Source: Gordionus sp. m RMFG-2023
Lineage: Eukaryota; Nematomorpha; Gordioida; Chordodea; Parachordodidae
Direction of reading: 5' to 3'
Assembly (NCBI RefSeq): GCF_954871325.1
Contig: NC_088775.1
Coordinates: 46,477,561 to 46,541,560 of the forward strand
Length of the DNA: 64,000 nt
A program made the translations under genes and the position numbers. This document shows positions 1 through 11,899 of this stretch, one piece after another. Below the pieces are notes generated by a model that was given only the letters and a program-made list of their open reading frames with translations, was not told the DNA's origin and ran no database searches. Position 1 is the first letter of the stretch. Each line of letters starts with the position of its first letter.

Positions 1-185
1 TGGGACATATGAAATACATGGTTTTTCCCATTTTTTAAAAAATATTAGCATAATATTGGATAAAAGTTCCATAAAATAACCAAAGATAAAATATAAATTT
101 AGAAAAATATTTTATAATGATATATTAATAGTTCAAATTACCCTGCCCAAATACCATTAACAATATCTTTACTAATCATGATTAA

Positions 186-520
186 AATAGTTTCTAAACA
201 CAATAGATTTATAGGAATTTGCTGGGGGGGGCATCATTAGATGGGGTTTTCACCATGAATTTTATTGGAAGTTTTTAGGTCCACATATTGTAGTTTGGCT
301 ATATTAGATTTTCATATAATTCACTTTTTTTATAAAGTTTTTTTTCTAAAAATTTTGAATTATAATCGTTAATTTAAAAAGTTATTAGCTTATACTAATA
401 AAAATTATTTTGGGTTGTAAACTTGTTTTACTATAATATTTACAAAAACAGACAAATTTATATTAGCAGGTGGGGGGGGGGGGGATTTGTTTCTCCTCCC
501 CTTCTAGGTTACGAGCTTGT
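186..520. mobile_element. decayed MITE-like repeat
   Basis: A G-run follows the left side, then TTTTATTGGAAGTTTTTAGG and TTTCTAAAAATTTT, and another G-run precedes CTCCTCCCC. The same order of segments is seen at 58408-58762, so the two are copies of one repeat family. Ends are too worn to place exactly. Confidence 0.45.
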
Positions 521-2221
521 TAACACCTTTAAGGTTCGTAAAACATTCATAAATTGTAAATGAAGACTCATACTATGCTATAAAGGTTAAATAATATATT
601 AGTTATATTAAATTTCATATAAATTCTTTTGCAAATTTCCAAATTTACATTGAAATTTAATATCTCATAAAATTTTTAATAATATTTATAGCAAAATATT
701 TTTTATATAAAAACGCCCACTATTAAAATCAATATTGGGGCCGAATCTAATGATCCTAGTTTGCTAATTTTAAAAATGATATAAATGGTTTGCCATGCCC
801 CAAGTTTCAACTAGCTCCTATTTCTCAATCATCAAATCAATAAATAAAAATATCATAATTATTCACATTTTTAATAGATTTAGAAATCAAAATTTTATAA
901 GGATAGTAAATTTTCGATATTTTTAAAAAAACTCCTTTAATTCCAAATCAGAGACATGCAGAGGTTGCTATTGCACATTCTTGGCCGTATTTGTAAAAAA
1001 CTTTTTGGAAATATATTTTATTTCATCTATTTATTATATATATACATAATAATAACAATTTTAAATATTCAGCCCAGCCCGGTTATAGAAAAATAAATCT
1101 TTCAACCCGACGGGTATTTTTTTTATGTCATCCGGGATTTTTTTTAAACTTTATGGCCCGGCCCGTGTACCCGGTAATGAATAATTATACATATAAATAC
1201 CAATGGAACTAATTGTATAATAATTTTCAATTTCGTATTAATTTTTAAATAGGCCCTAAATAATTCAAAATTCATGGCAAGATTATCTGAATTTTATAAG
1301 ATAGGTACACACTTACTGGAATATTACAGTAATCAGATTTATCAAGTTAAAAACGTGCATATTAAATGCCTGTACTATTTTCTTCCTTAAATTATTTAAT
1401 TGAAGGTTTTAATTTCGAATTTGGGTAAATAATTAAAAAATTGTTACTTCTTTTTAGAGGCTATTACTTCAGGGGAGTATTTAGCTTCATAGGCTTAAGG
1501 GTTATAGGAACTACTGACTTGTATTGCCTAATTTACAACATTGCTTATAACATTATATATTTAAACATAATTTCACTCATTTAAGTATCAGTTTTTATAC
1601 TCTAAGATTATTTACCATTTTATGCTTTCTTACTATTTATAATTTAGATTTAATTTCTTTTTTTCGTTAAAATTTATGTATAAATTTATAGGTTAAGCAT
1701 CTAAATATTTATTCACCTCTGCCCAGTTTTTATATCTTTATCACTTCCCGTTGGTTCATAGTCGCTATAAATCGAGGCTTTCTCTTTATCACTTTTTTGC
1801 GCTTCCATTCCTTTTATGTTTATCTGAATAGCATGTTAAAATCTGACTTTGTTACTATTATACTCTTGTTGTGACGATCTGACGATCTGTTTAAATGATA
1901 GTCATGCTTTAAAAGGTTTCAGACAAATTACAATATTGTTAATGGTTACATTACTAAAAATTTACAGATCAATTAAAAGGGTATCTCAGATAATCAAATA
2001 GTATCTAGATAAACATGTTCATATAACTTGGAGACTTCCAGACCAAGCTTGAAGCCCTTCCGAGCTCAAGATTGATCAGGGGATTGGTGGTTTTTTACAA
2101 CCCTGGGTCTAGTAATTTTTTTAACCTACTAGGACAATATAATTGATTTAAATTGTAATATTTAACCAGTTGAAAAATCAGAGAGGTCATTTAAACATTC
2201 ATTTGTATATTCTCGAAAAAC
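521..2221. other. AT-rich non-coding DNA with minor repeat fragments
   Basis: No gene seen. Positions 1069-1175 hold GC-rich scraps (GCCCAGCCCGG; GGCCCGGCCCG) typical of transposon ends. Positions about 1440-1510 resemble 52560-52630 in sequence, so both belong to an unnamed dispersed repeat. Confidence 0.4.
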
Positions 2222-3958
2222 CAGTGGCGTAGTCAGAATTTATTCATCGAGGGCTTTATGAAAAAAATTTGGGAGTTCCTCAACTTCCTTTCCCGACCTT
2301 TGGCTGGAACACGCCTCAGTGAAGTATTTTTGTTGAGTGCATTAACAGTATCGTAGCCAGTATAAATGTAAAAATTGGCCAACCTTAAAATTAAAAGCGA
2401 CTGAAAGCATTTATTCTTAAAAACCTACTTTTTAATCTGTTTCTTGGACAAAAAAAATTATTTTTATTAAAAATAAGAAAAAAAAATTGCCAAAATGACA
2501 TCATGCCGGTATGGTAAATATAAAAAAGATAACTTGTTCGCGCTAATATTTCGTGCAAGATAAGTTATTAATTTATCGATCAGTTATTTGACAACCACAA
2601 ATAAGACAGCACGTTGTAAACAAAATGAAAACTAGCTTTTGAAAACATTAATTCTGAATCATACACCAACCCAATACGTCGTGCCTAATTAGTATATTTT
2701 ATTGCTATCAGTTTGGTATATGGTTTAAAGGGGGGAAAAAATATTGACAAAATTAAAAAAAATTGTCAAAATTGGCATTGTGTCAGAAAGGTTATTTTAA
2801 AGTTCTAAATATCTTGTCTGCATTAATATTTGTGCCTTACTTATTAATTCTTAAAATCAATTATCAACTATAAAAACATTTTTATTAGCAAAATAAAACT
2901 ATGATATCCCACCTTAAGCCTGAAGGCAGTCAAATTTCTGGCATTAATTCTGAAATCAATAATTAGTGCCTATACATGTATACATTTTCGTGCTTCAATT
3001 TGTTTGGTAGATAGTTTATATGAAAAACGCATTATTTACCAAATAATAAATATTGCCAAGATCGGCATGATGCTCGAAGAAAATTTTAGAAGCAATGAAT
3101 ATCTCGGTGAGCCAATATGTAATTCCAGATTAGAAATTAATTTATCAATCAGTTTTTCCAGTCCATAAAGAGAAACCAGTTTTAAATAAAATAAGGAATA
3201 TAATGAAAGCCCTTCAAGTCTTAAATAGTTTACTTTCACTGATTTAAAATATTTTAGATAATTAGTTTTGGAAACATGATGAAGAAGAGAAAAAACAAAA
3301 TATATAAAAAAAATTACTTTTATCACTATTAAAAATTAACTTTTGTTATTTCAAAATATCAGACTCCATGTCTGTGGCTGTAGCTTTGATCCTTTTACAA
3401 TTTAACAACAACGACATAAATCTCAAATAGTCTTATGACCTTTTTAGAAAATGTGATCCCAAAATTAGATAAATTGGTTAAGGTAAAATTGAAAAAGATT
3501 ATAATAGATTTCTTTTTACTCTTATGCGCTAAGGTTGAAGGATTGTTTAATAAAATATTACTAGTACTATGTGCAATTATACATTGGAAAATCAGAAGGT
3601 TACGTTGATCTCATACATTATAGCATCTTTGAAAAACACCCTATTTCCACTTTTTTTATATAATTTTTAACAAAATTTTTTTCATATGAAAATTTTATTA
3701 AAAAATTAAATGGGTCCATAGTATTAATAATGTTTGCTCGAAATTTTTAAAATTTTTTCATGCTTTTTTTTAAATAGTGGAAGAAATTTCTGAGATGATT
3801 TTTTATAGATAAAGAGAGATTTTTATCAATTTAAAAGAAATAATAGCAATTTATTGTAACAATATAAAATTATTATGAAAACCCAAAATTTTACCTAATC
3901 ATATTTTATTGGGGGGGGGGGGTTATATAACTCACAACTCCTTTTATCTACGCCACTG
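2222..3958. mobile_element. hAT-type element with internal tandem repeats, no transposase recognised
   Basis: Left end CAGTGGCGTAGTCAG, right end TCTACGCCACTG (inverted CAGTGGCGTAGA). The flanking 8-mers CGAAAAAC and TGAGAAAC agree at six of eight positions, both differences being transitions, which suits an old hAT target duplication. A G-run lies just inside the right end. No reading frame resembles a transposase; a 96-codon minus frame at 3036-3326 is not recognised. Likely a non-autonomous element. Confidence 0.7.
2480..3330. repeat. three diverged tandem copies of a ~280-bp unit
   Basis: Copies begin near 2487 (TTGCCAAAATGACATCATGC), 2763 (TTGTCAAAATTGGCATTGTG) and 3053 (TTGCCAAGATCGGCATGATG). 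Each is followed by matching segments such as TTAATTTATCGATCAGTT or TTAATTTATCAATCAGTT, CATTAATTCTGAA and GTTTGGTA. The array lies inside the element 2222-3958. Confidence 0.6.
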
Positions 3959-4776
3959 TGAGAAACCATTTACAGAATATAGCCAAATTTTAAAAACCCA
4001 AGCCAAGCAAGAAAATGCAAAATATATAATGGGTGCATCTGCATTGCAGATATCTGACATTACTAAAGTATATTATAATATATTTTGTTATTTTTGTTAT
4101 ATTTCAAAATTTTTATTAACCATAAAGTGTCAAATAAGTAAAAATTACGAGCATATTTGATTTTTTAAGTTTTACGCTTATTTATTCTAATTAGACAAAT
4201 AATGCATTTATATCATTTTAAAATTTTAAATTAAATTCTAACATTATAAAATATCTTAACTCTTTACTATGTACTATATATCTTTATTTTTTATTTTTTA
4301 CAATAAAAAAAATGATTGTTTCTGTTTTTGTCTTCAATAAATTTCGTGTGTCAAAGTATGAAGGGAATAGGCCTATCTTGTGAAAGTTTTTTTTCTTTAC
4401 TTTTTTAATTTTCATTTCAAATTATATTTTTTATCAAATGAATTTCATCTAATATAAAATATAATAATTTTTAAAAAAATTAAACTTACATTGTGTTTTA
4501 TAATTTAAAAAAAATTCCGAATTATTTCATTAGAAAGAAAGAAGAATTCACGTATGTGGTTCACTTTGATTCGCTTCGTTCTAATAAACTTAATTATATT
4601 TTAATTTTAAAGATATCTTCTCTACTCCGATATTATATAATGATAATAATAATAAAATTTCATTGTATAATTATATTTCACTATTAGCTTAACATTTTAA
4701 AAAGATTTGTACAAATGAAAAAATTATTGAATGTATTAATTGTATAAATTAGATTTTTTAGTAGAGATAGAAATTA
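3959..4776. other. AT-rich non-coding DNA
   Basis: Nothing recognised. The short open frames here consist of low-complexity AT codons. Confidence 0.4.
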
Positions 4777-4880
4777 TGAGTTGTTAAATGGCTTTGAGCC
4801 GATTTTTAAAAACGTTAACTAAACATTATAACCAGGAAAATATTGCCTAAGCGTCGAGATTTACCCAATAGATGTTCAAT
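4777..4880 (+). mobile_element. 5' fragment of the palindromic hAT MITE family
   Basis: GTTGTTAAATGGCTTTGAGC, then GATTTTTAAAAACG, an AATATTGCC segment and GCGTCGAGATTT. It matches the left half of the complete copy at 5293-5506; the right half is missing. Confidence 0.7.
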
Positions 4881-5292
4881 CCTATGTGACATATAATATT
4901 ATTTTATATGTTATGCAAATTAGGAAACATTATTTTGGAAGAATTTCAAGAAGGGAACACTTTCCTTTAAATTCTTAAAATAAAAACAATTTTTTCCACC
5001 ATTAAGAATTCAATATATTAAGGAAAAGCAGTTCATAATCCATAATCTTATATATATATGAAAATATAAAGTCAAGCATAAAATTAGATGATTTATAATT
5101 TAAAACCTTCTAATACTTTGTACATATCACAATTTATATCAAAATATCATTTGTCTAGTTTCAATAAAATATTATCATTAAATTTATAGTAAACTTCAGC
5201 TTTATAATCAATATTCGTATTATGAATATCTGTTGAATTTTAAAAAATCTGTATTTGTACTCGAGCTTATCACTTCCTTAGTGACCACTGAG

Positions 5293-5506
5293 TAGTGTTG
5301 TTAAACGGCTCGTTTTGAGCCGATTTTTTAACTCAATATTTTAGCCAGAAAAATATTGTTTGAGCGTCGAGATTTCGATAATATATATCTAGACCTTTGT
5401 CCCTTCTATGGGCAAAATCTTCAGGCTTGCATAATATTTTTCTGGGTGAAATATTGAATTAGCCGTTTTTAAAAATCGGCTCAAAACGAGCCGTTTAACA
5501 ACACTA
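5293..5506. mobile_element. complete palindromic hAT MITE
   Basis: 214 bp flanked by perfect 8-bp duplications CCACTGAG (5285-5292 and 5507-5514). Terminal inverted repeats start TAGTGTTGTTAAACGGCTCG and run for about 35 bp. Further inside, the TTTTTAAAAACGGCTAA and CCAGAAAAATATT segments are also inverted, so one strand could fold into a long hairpin. No coding capacity; it must be moved by a hAT transposase in trans. Relatives: 4777, 9588, 15788, 48504. Confidence 0.93.
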
Positions 5507-5514
5507 CCACTGAG

Positions 5515-8159
5515 TTCATCTTTTTAATTTTACATCTCCACTTTGTGGCAGTGATCTTCAATTGATTTTCTTTCCAATTCAACATTTTCTTGAATTTCTA
5601 TCTTAAGAGGAAAAGAAATTATGAATTATTTTATAATTTTATTTTAAAAAATATACTATTAATAACTCAAATTTTTTGTCAGAAATTAAAACTTTTTTTT
5701 ATTTATGCTTATAAATTTGATAATTCTTTATAAAAGATTTCGGCTTTAGAGACTTTTTTAAAATAAACATCAATGTTAAATAAATTATTATTTATAAAAT
5801 TATATGGTTTAAAGAACATTTATATGATTTTTTTAATCTACTTCTCTCTTAGGTTATAAATAAGTTTCAGCCTTTGACTCTTTCATTATTTTAGTAAAAT
5901 ATTTGAATAGTTTCTCATTAACTTTAAATCATTATTTATCTTAGTATAAATATGATAAATTTACGAAGATATTTATCGTATATTTAATTAATGTATATAA
6001 ATAATAAGATTGATTTTCAGAAGTTGGAGATCAACAATAACAATTCATATATGCAATCTTTCTAAAAATGTTATTCACGTTTAGGTTAAAAGGGATATCA
6101 GAGACTTGCAGAGATAAGATTTCTGGACAGATCCGGATTTAGTTCTTTCCCATTTAATCCAGGTTCGTTTTATTTATAATAACAATTTTCGAAAAATTTG
6201 GATAAAGATTGTCTATAGATATTTTTTGAAACAAAAGATAAAACATTAAATATTTTCTATAAATTCTAGTAATAAAAACTTTATTCATCAAATAGCAATA
6301 CCACTCCGAGCTCCAGCAGAACTCGTTTTTAGCGTAGTAAATTTAGAATTAACTAACTCAAAACGTTCTTGCTCATTTCATAAAAATCTTGAAAAACAAT
6401 TTTATTAAAATTTAATTAAAAATATAATATTTAAATCTTATTTTGTATTTTAACACATAATCTATTACAAAATATAAATAGTCAATTTAACGACTAACAT
6501 AGTGTTTAGTATATTTTTATACATTTATTTATGTTAAAGATTAAATATATTTCTTTAAAAAACTTTAATTTTAAATGCGAACGTATCCGATCTTTTTTAA
6601 TAATGAAAGGTCAGAATGTTTGCAGTACTAATTGTTACCAATCATTTGATTTTTCATTTAATTAACATAATTAAAATATTTTAAAAATTAGTCTTGCCAG
6701 GGACTTTTTAGGCGGGTGTGTATCGATTTTTGATAGGTATATAATTATCAAAGACTTGTACGAGATCGAAAAACATGGTCGGATTTAAAAAATTATATTT
6801 TCAACTTCAAGCTATGACAGACCTTAAGATTATTTTTATGCCGGCTCGGGTTTTATATTTTAAATCTGCCTGGATTTTTTAAATTTCGATCATTTTAAAA
6901 TTTGGTTCAGAATTTTTTAAATTTAGTTATTTCAAATAATTTTTACTGAATTTTAAAATTGTTTTAAAAAGAGAAATGGAAAATATGAGCACTAAATTAA
7001 TGTTAATCCATTATGATTTTCCAACATGTTCCAACTCGCTTTGATATTATTTAAATTTTTTTTTAAAAAAATTGGTGAATAAGAAAACATTAGAAAATAA
7101 TAAATATTTTGAGAAATTGGGACTGACTTAGGATTAGCTGCAGCATTTAACGCATGGCTAATGAAGCCCCTTAAAAAAAATTAATGAATTAATTATTGAG
7201 AATAAAAACATAGATTGAAATTTGAATGATATTTTTATTGATATTTGTGCACTTATTAGACTGAATTGAGAACATATTTTATATATAAATTTTTATTTCA
7301 CAAAGTAAAATTATGATAAACTTTCCTCACAACATATTTTTAATCTATTCTTAATGACATAAAACTTTAATTTAAAATAATTAACCTTATATAGCTGGGG
7401 AAAAAAGTTAAGAAAAAATATCTATTTCGTTCATCATATTATTTATTTAAATAAAAAAATTGATAATAGAATACTTTATCTACCAATGTAATAACCGAAG
7501 AATTTTTTTTATTATAAATACTTAAATATTTGTAAAATAATATTTTATAATATTTAATTCGAATTATACTTGAAAATTGTCAAATGCCGAATGATTTCTA
7601 AATATCCTCTATAATGATAATAGTACCTATTATAAAATAAATTTGGGAAATTCTTATAGAAATTATTATAAATTTTTGTAACAAAATTTTTTCATAAATA
7701 AATAACTTTCTATAAAAAGGTGAAGAAAATTTGTGACGCCCAAAAGGTATAAAAATGTAATATATATTTTAAAAAAGAGGGGACTTATCATTATTATAGA
7801 GATATATAATAAATAACACAAAAAATTGTATGAGTTTTTTTGTATATGCGAATTTTTGAAAATGTCATATAATTCTGTAAAATAATAATAAAGGTTTTAC
7901 CGCTCTTAAGTAGCAATCACATTTAAATTGAAAACCTTAAATTTTAATAAATCTATGCCTATATGCCTCAAATTGGCTGAGGATATAATAAATCATTGTC
8001 CAAAAATGATCAAAGGAAATATATAAACCCTAGCAACAACCCTGTTTTATGGGAGCAAACATGTCTATCAATTTTTTAAAATTGGTTGAAATGAATTCGA
8101 TCTTATGACTGCCTTGTGAAGTTCCACATCCCTAAACTATAAGTTTGATTTACTGAGTA
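5515..8159. other. AT-rich non-coding DNA
   Basis: About 2.6 kb with no gene. Positions 6680-6900 are slightly GC-richer (CCAGGGACTTTTTAGGCGGG; GCCGGCTCGGG) and may be worn transposon DNA, but I cannot assign them. Confidence 0.4.
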
Positions 8160-8470
8160 AAATCATGTTTCGTGTGATAAAAGCGATAAAAAATAAATTA
8201 CTTTATATAAAAGGTAATTAATATGCAAATAGGAACATTAATAGTTTGGGTGTTATATGCGATAAAAAATTTAAATTATAAAGGTAAGGAATAATTTCAT
8301 ATGCACTCCATCCCCAAAACGGGCATATTCCAAATGTGCAATTTCGATAATTTCTTTACAAGGTCTTATTGTATTAATTAGTTTATAATTAAAAGTATTA
8401 AAAAATGTAAAATTTATAATACTTATTTTAATAAAACTATAAAGTGGTTCCAATATTTAAATTACTTAAA
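8160..8470 (+). mobile_element. fragment related to the pogo-like element at 9991-11260
   Basis: Positions 8318-8400 align with 10879-10960: GGGCATATTCCAAATGTGC against GGGCGCATTCTAAATGTGC, then CTTTACA and CTTATTGTATT. In the better copy this is the Cys/His tail of the transposase. Confidence 0.55.
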
Positions 8471-9587
8471 TATATAAGTTAGAAAGGGAAGAAAAAATAT
8501 TAATACTTGTTCGCCAGAATCAAGAAGGATACAGTTATTTAAGTAAATATATAATGATAAAACTAAACAAAAGGGAATAAAATATTCTAAGAACATCATC
8601 TAATCCTAAAATATATATTATTAAAATTAAATAATATAAAATAAGTTTTATTTTTAACAAAATAAAGGTTAAAAATATAGTAATTTTTAAAAAAGCTTTA
8701 TAATTATTACTTTTCAAAGATATTATATTGTTATATTCAAATTAATTATAACCAAAAATTTAAATTATTTAAAATAAGTATGTCATTCAATCAAATCTTA
8801 TAGTTTATTTATTTAATTTTTATCTGATTTCCTAATTTATTTATTTTAAAATAAAACATTAATAATAGAAACTCTTTTTCAACAATATCCACCTATAATA
8901 GGTATTGCATTATATGAAATTGTATACAAACACAACACATTATATTTTTTATATGAATATTTTCGCATTTAACATATTTACAGATGGATTTATTTGGTGG
9001 TATTTGATTTTTATATAGTTATTAAATCCTTATATATATAAGGTTTTTTATTGGTCAAATCAGTCTATAATCCCCTGATCTATAGACGCAAAATAGAACC
9101 CTAAGGGTTACCCTTAGCCTCAATGACGCAGAATTTTTCCATGCCCAAAACTAATTCTCCACTTTAATTATTTATAGATGAATAGGGTATTTAATAAAAA
9201 AATGTTTTCGCCATTTATTAGTTTTAATATTTTTCTTCAAAATAAATATTTCCGTTCTAGCTCATGAAATTAATTCGAATATTCTTACAGAACTTGCGAA
9301 TTAATGCTTTTTAACGCAAATAGGTAATAATTTAAGTAATTTATCTTAAACACATATATAATATTAATTCCCAAATTGGGCGAGAAAATTTGAAGCTAAT
9401 TTTCTTGAACTAGGACGGGGTATTAAAAACTAAAATTAAACTAAAAATTTCGAAAAGCGAAAAAATACCTTTATTTTTAAATTATCCCCATCCCTGTATT
9501 AATAATACTGACCAAATTAAAATATCGAATACCTTGCTAGATCTTACCAATGCTGACCTGCCTAACTCATCCTCATTGTAAGAATCA
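8471..9587. other. AT-rich non-coding DNA
   Basis: No gene. A short inverted repeat, CTTATATATATAAGG, lies near 9031. Positions 9061-9160 are mildly GC-richer with no recognisable origin. Confidence 0.35.
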
Positions 9588-9779
9588 CTGGGTCTTTGAG
9601 CCGATTTTTAAAAACGGCCAACTCAATACTTTTCCATGAAAAATATTATGCAAACCTTAAGATTTTGCTCATAGGTGGCATGAAGGTTTGAACATCTATT
9701 ATGAGGCTAAGCAATATTTTTCTGGCGTGAGCTTGCCATTTTTAAAAATCGGCTTAAATTGAACCATTTAACAACACTA
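9588..9779 (+). mobile_element. hAT MITE copy, left end worn
   Basis: TTTGAGCCGATTTTTAAAAA near the left, and TTTTTAAAAATCGGCTTAAA and CATTTAACAACACTA at the right. The middle includes CTTAAGATTTTGCTCATAGG, as in the complete copies at 5293 and 48504. The outermost left bases are lost. Confidence 0.8.
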
Positions 9780-9900
9780 ATTGTGTGCAAGCGAAAACTA
9801 TTATTTTTCATATTCTGAATAGATAGCATTTATAAAGGATTTGATCTTGTATTCATTTCCGTTTTCAAATAAATATATGCTTTTTATAATATTATATATA

Positions 9901-9988
9901 GGGGAGACCGAGGAAGGTTGGGTCACTTTTCGTCCGAACTTTAAGTTCCATGCTATTAAACCAATCGATAAATATAATCTATTCTGAA
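9901..9988 (+). mobile_element. left end of a second pogo-like element, interrupted at 9989
   Basis: TA then GGGGAGACCGAGGAAGGTTG, the same start as the element at 46888. The element 9991-11260 is inserted 90 bp inside. DNA resembling the interior and right part of the 46888 element resumes after 11262; for example, GATGTATGACACAATTA at about 11737 matches GATGTATGACATAATTA at about 49501. No right end was found. Confidence 0.55.
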
Positions 9989-9990
9989 TA

Positions 9991-11260
9991 GGGGAGACCG
10001 GGGTAAAGCGATTGACGGGGTAACAATGTTAATGCGAATAACTTTTTAACCTTTGAGCACAATAATTTTAAATTTGGTGTATTTTTATATTTAATTTCTT
10101 ACCTATGTTCATCTTTTAAAAAACTTACCTGGTTTTATATATTTTGTCAAAAAACTGTTTTTTACCCAAAAAATATAAAAATCATTCTCTAGTATATTTT
10201 GCTTTTAGTAAAATATACATATCCTCAGGATTCAAAATTTGGCACACATGTTTCTTAATGTATTAGCTATAAAATAAAATTTATCTGACATCTATAGCTA
10301 TATTAGAAGTCACGCAATAACGATATTTATAATATATGTCACGGGTAAAACGGTTAAAATATATAATTATTCACATTAAATTTTTCTTTCATTCATTTAT
10401 TATAATTTTTATTGTATCAATCAAATAATGAGAAATTATAAAAAAAAACATATTCAGAGATATAAGTATAATAGATGAAGCCATAAAATATAAAATAACA
10501 ATAACACTTCATTGAATTTGTCTGCTAAAATATGAAATACCTTATACAACATTGAGAAGAAGATATAAATGGTATTTAAAGTTCAGATCATAAACAAATA
10601 TTTACAAATGAAGAAGAATCTAGATTGTGTGATTACACATTAGAAGCAAGTAGGTCATTTATGGATTAACGCCTAAACATAATTAAATTATATAGTTTGT
10701 ATTTGAATTGAGTATTAATTAATAAATATATTATATATTTCAATTGAGCATTACTAATAAAGTTACCAAATTAATATTGAAATTTGAAATTATTTATTCA
10801 GAGAAGAAAAAAGATATCAAAAAAGAATTGTTTATGTGTTATTTGCAATGAATGGTTAAAATGTACAAAGTGCCTTTAATGGGCGCATTCTAAATGTGCT
10901 AATTATGATAACTACTTTACATGTCCTTATTGTATTGATTAGTTTGTAAATAAAAATCATAAATATATCTTAAATTTGTAATATTTGTTAAATAAAACGA
11001 TAAATATATGTCAAATATTATTTTAACCACTTTACCCCAGTGCTCATCCACTTTACTTTGTACCCAGGGTAAAATGGCGAAAATGAGTAGTTTGACATAA
11101 CTAATCATATTTCCTAAAATATTATAAATAGAGGGCTACACTTTTTTTTATCTTGTAGATGAGAGATGGGGCTATACATTGATTTATTTGTGTTTGACTC
11201 TTGTTTAAAATTTTTATGGTAAATATGCAAAATGCACAATCGTTTTACCCCGGTCTCCCC
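9991..11260 (+). mobile_element. pogo/Tc1-type DNA transposon, worn
   Basis: 1,270 bp flanked by TA on both sides. The terminal inverted repeats match at 23 of 24 positions (GGGGAGACCGGGGTAAAGCG at the left; the right has one A for G). Near the right, plus-strand translation gives CNEWLKCTKC, then WAHSKCANYDNYFTCPYCID and a stop: a C-x2-C plus WAH-x2-C plus C-x2-C pattern typical of the zinc-binding tail of some pogo/jerky-like transposases. The catalytic region is not readable. TA duplication, long ends and this tail support a Tc1/mariner-pogo assignment. Confidence 0.7.
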
Positions 11261-11262
11261 TA

Positions 11263-11899
11263 CTGAAAGTATAAGTTATTTAAAATATTTATTATATATT
11301 TTTCAAAAACAATTATAAATTTTTTTTGAACCAACTTCCCTCATATTAGTTGATCCGCAAAAGAAATGAGGGTCTAAATATAAGATTATTTTATATATTA
11401 ATTTACTGATAATATCACACAGTAATTAAGTAAATGAGTAATTTTGGGATTTTAAATAATTTGAGGAATATTTGTAAAAAGTAATTAAAATGAAATATCA
11501 AAATAAATTATAAAAAAATTAATACTTTATATCGATAAATATTGAATTAAAATTTAGTTGCATTTAATTTAATCAAAATAAAATTTTAATGTGCAATAAA
11601 TAATAGGACCCTTTGGATCAACCATTAACATGCCATCATTTATAAATGATATTTAGAGTTTGTTCTATTACTTTTGATATACTGAATTATATTTGTCTTA
11701 AAATAAAAATAATATTTTTTTAATCTTTTTTAGATAATGATGTATGACACAATTAGCGATATCATGTTCAAATTTTCATTATTATATGATTTTTTCTTTC
11801 TATTTTAGTTTTCACATTTTAGGGTAGTAAACTTTAATATCTCTTTCGATTTAATATTATACATACAATCCATTTTATTCAATTTATATTTTACTATAT
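11263..11899. other. continuation of the interrupted pogo-like element, then AT-rich DNA
   Basis: CTGAA follows the inserted element and also precedes it. Segments near 11300 and 11740 match parts of 46888-49614. No open frame of note. Confidence 0.4.
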
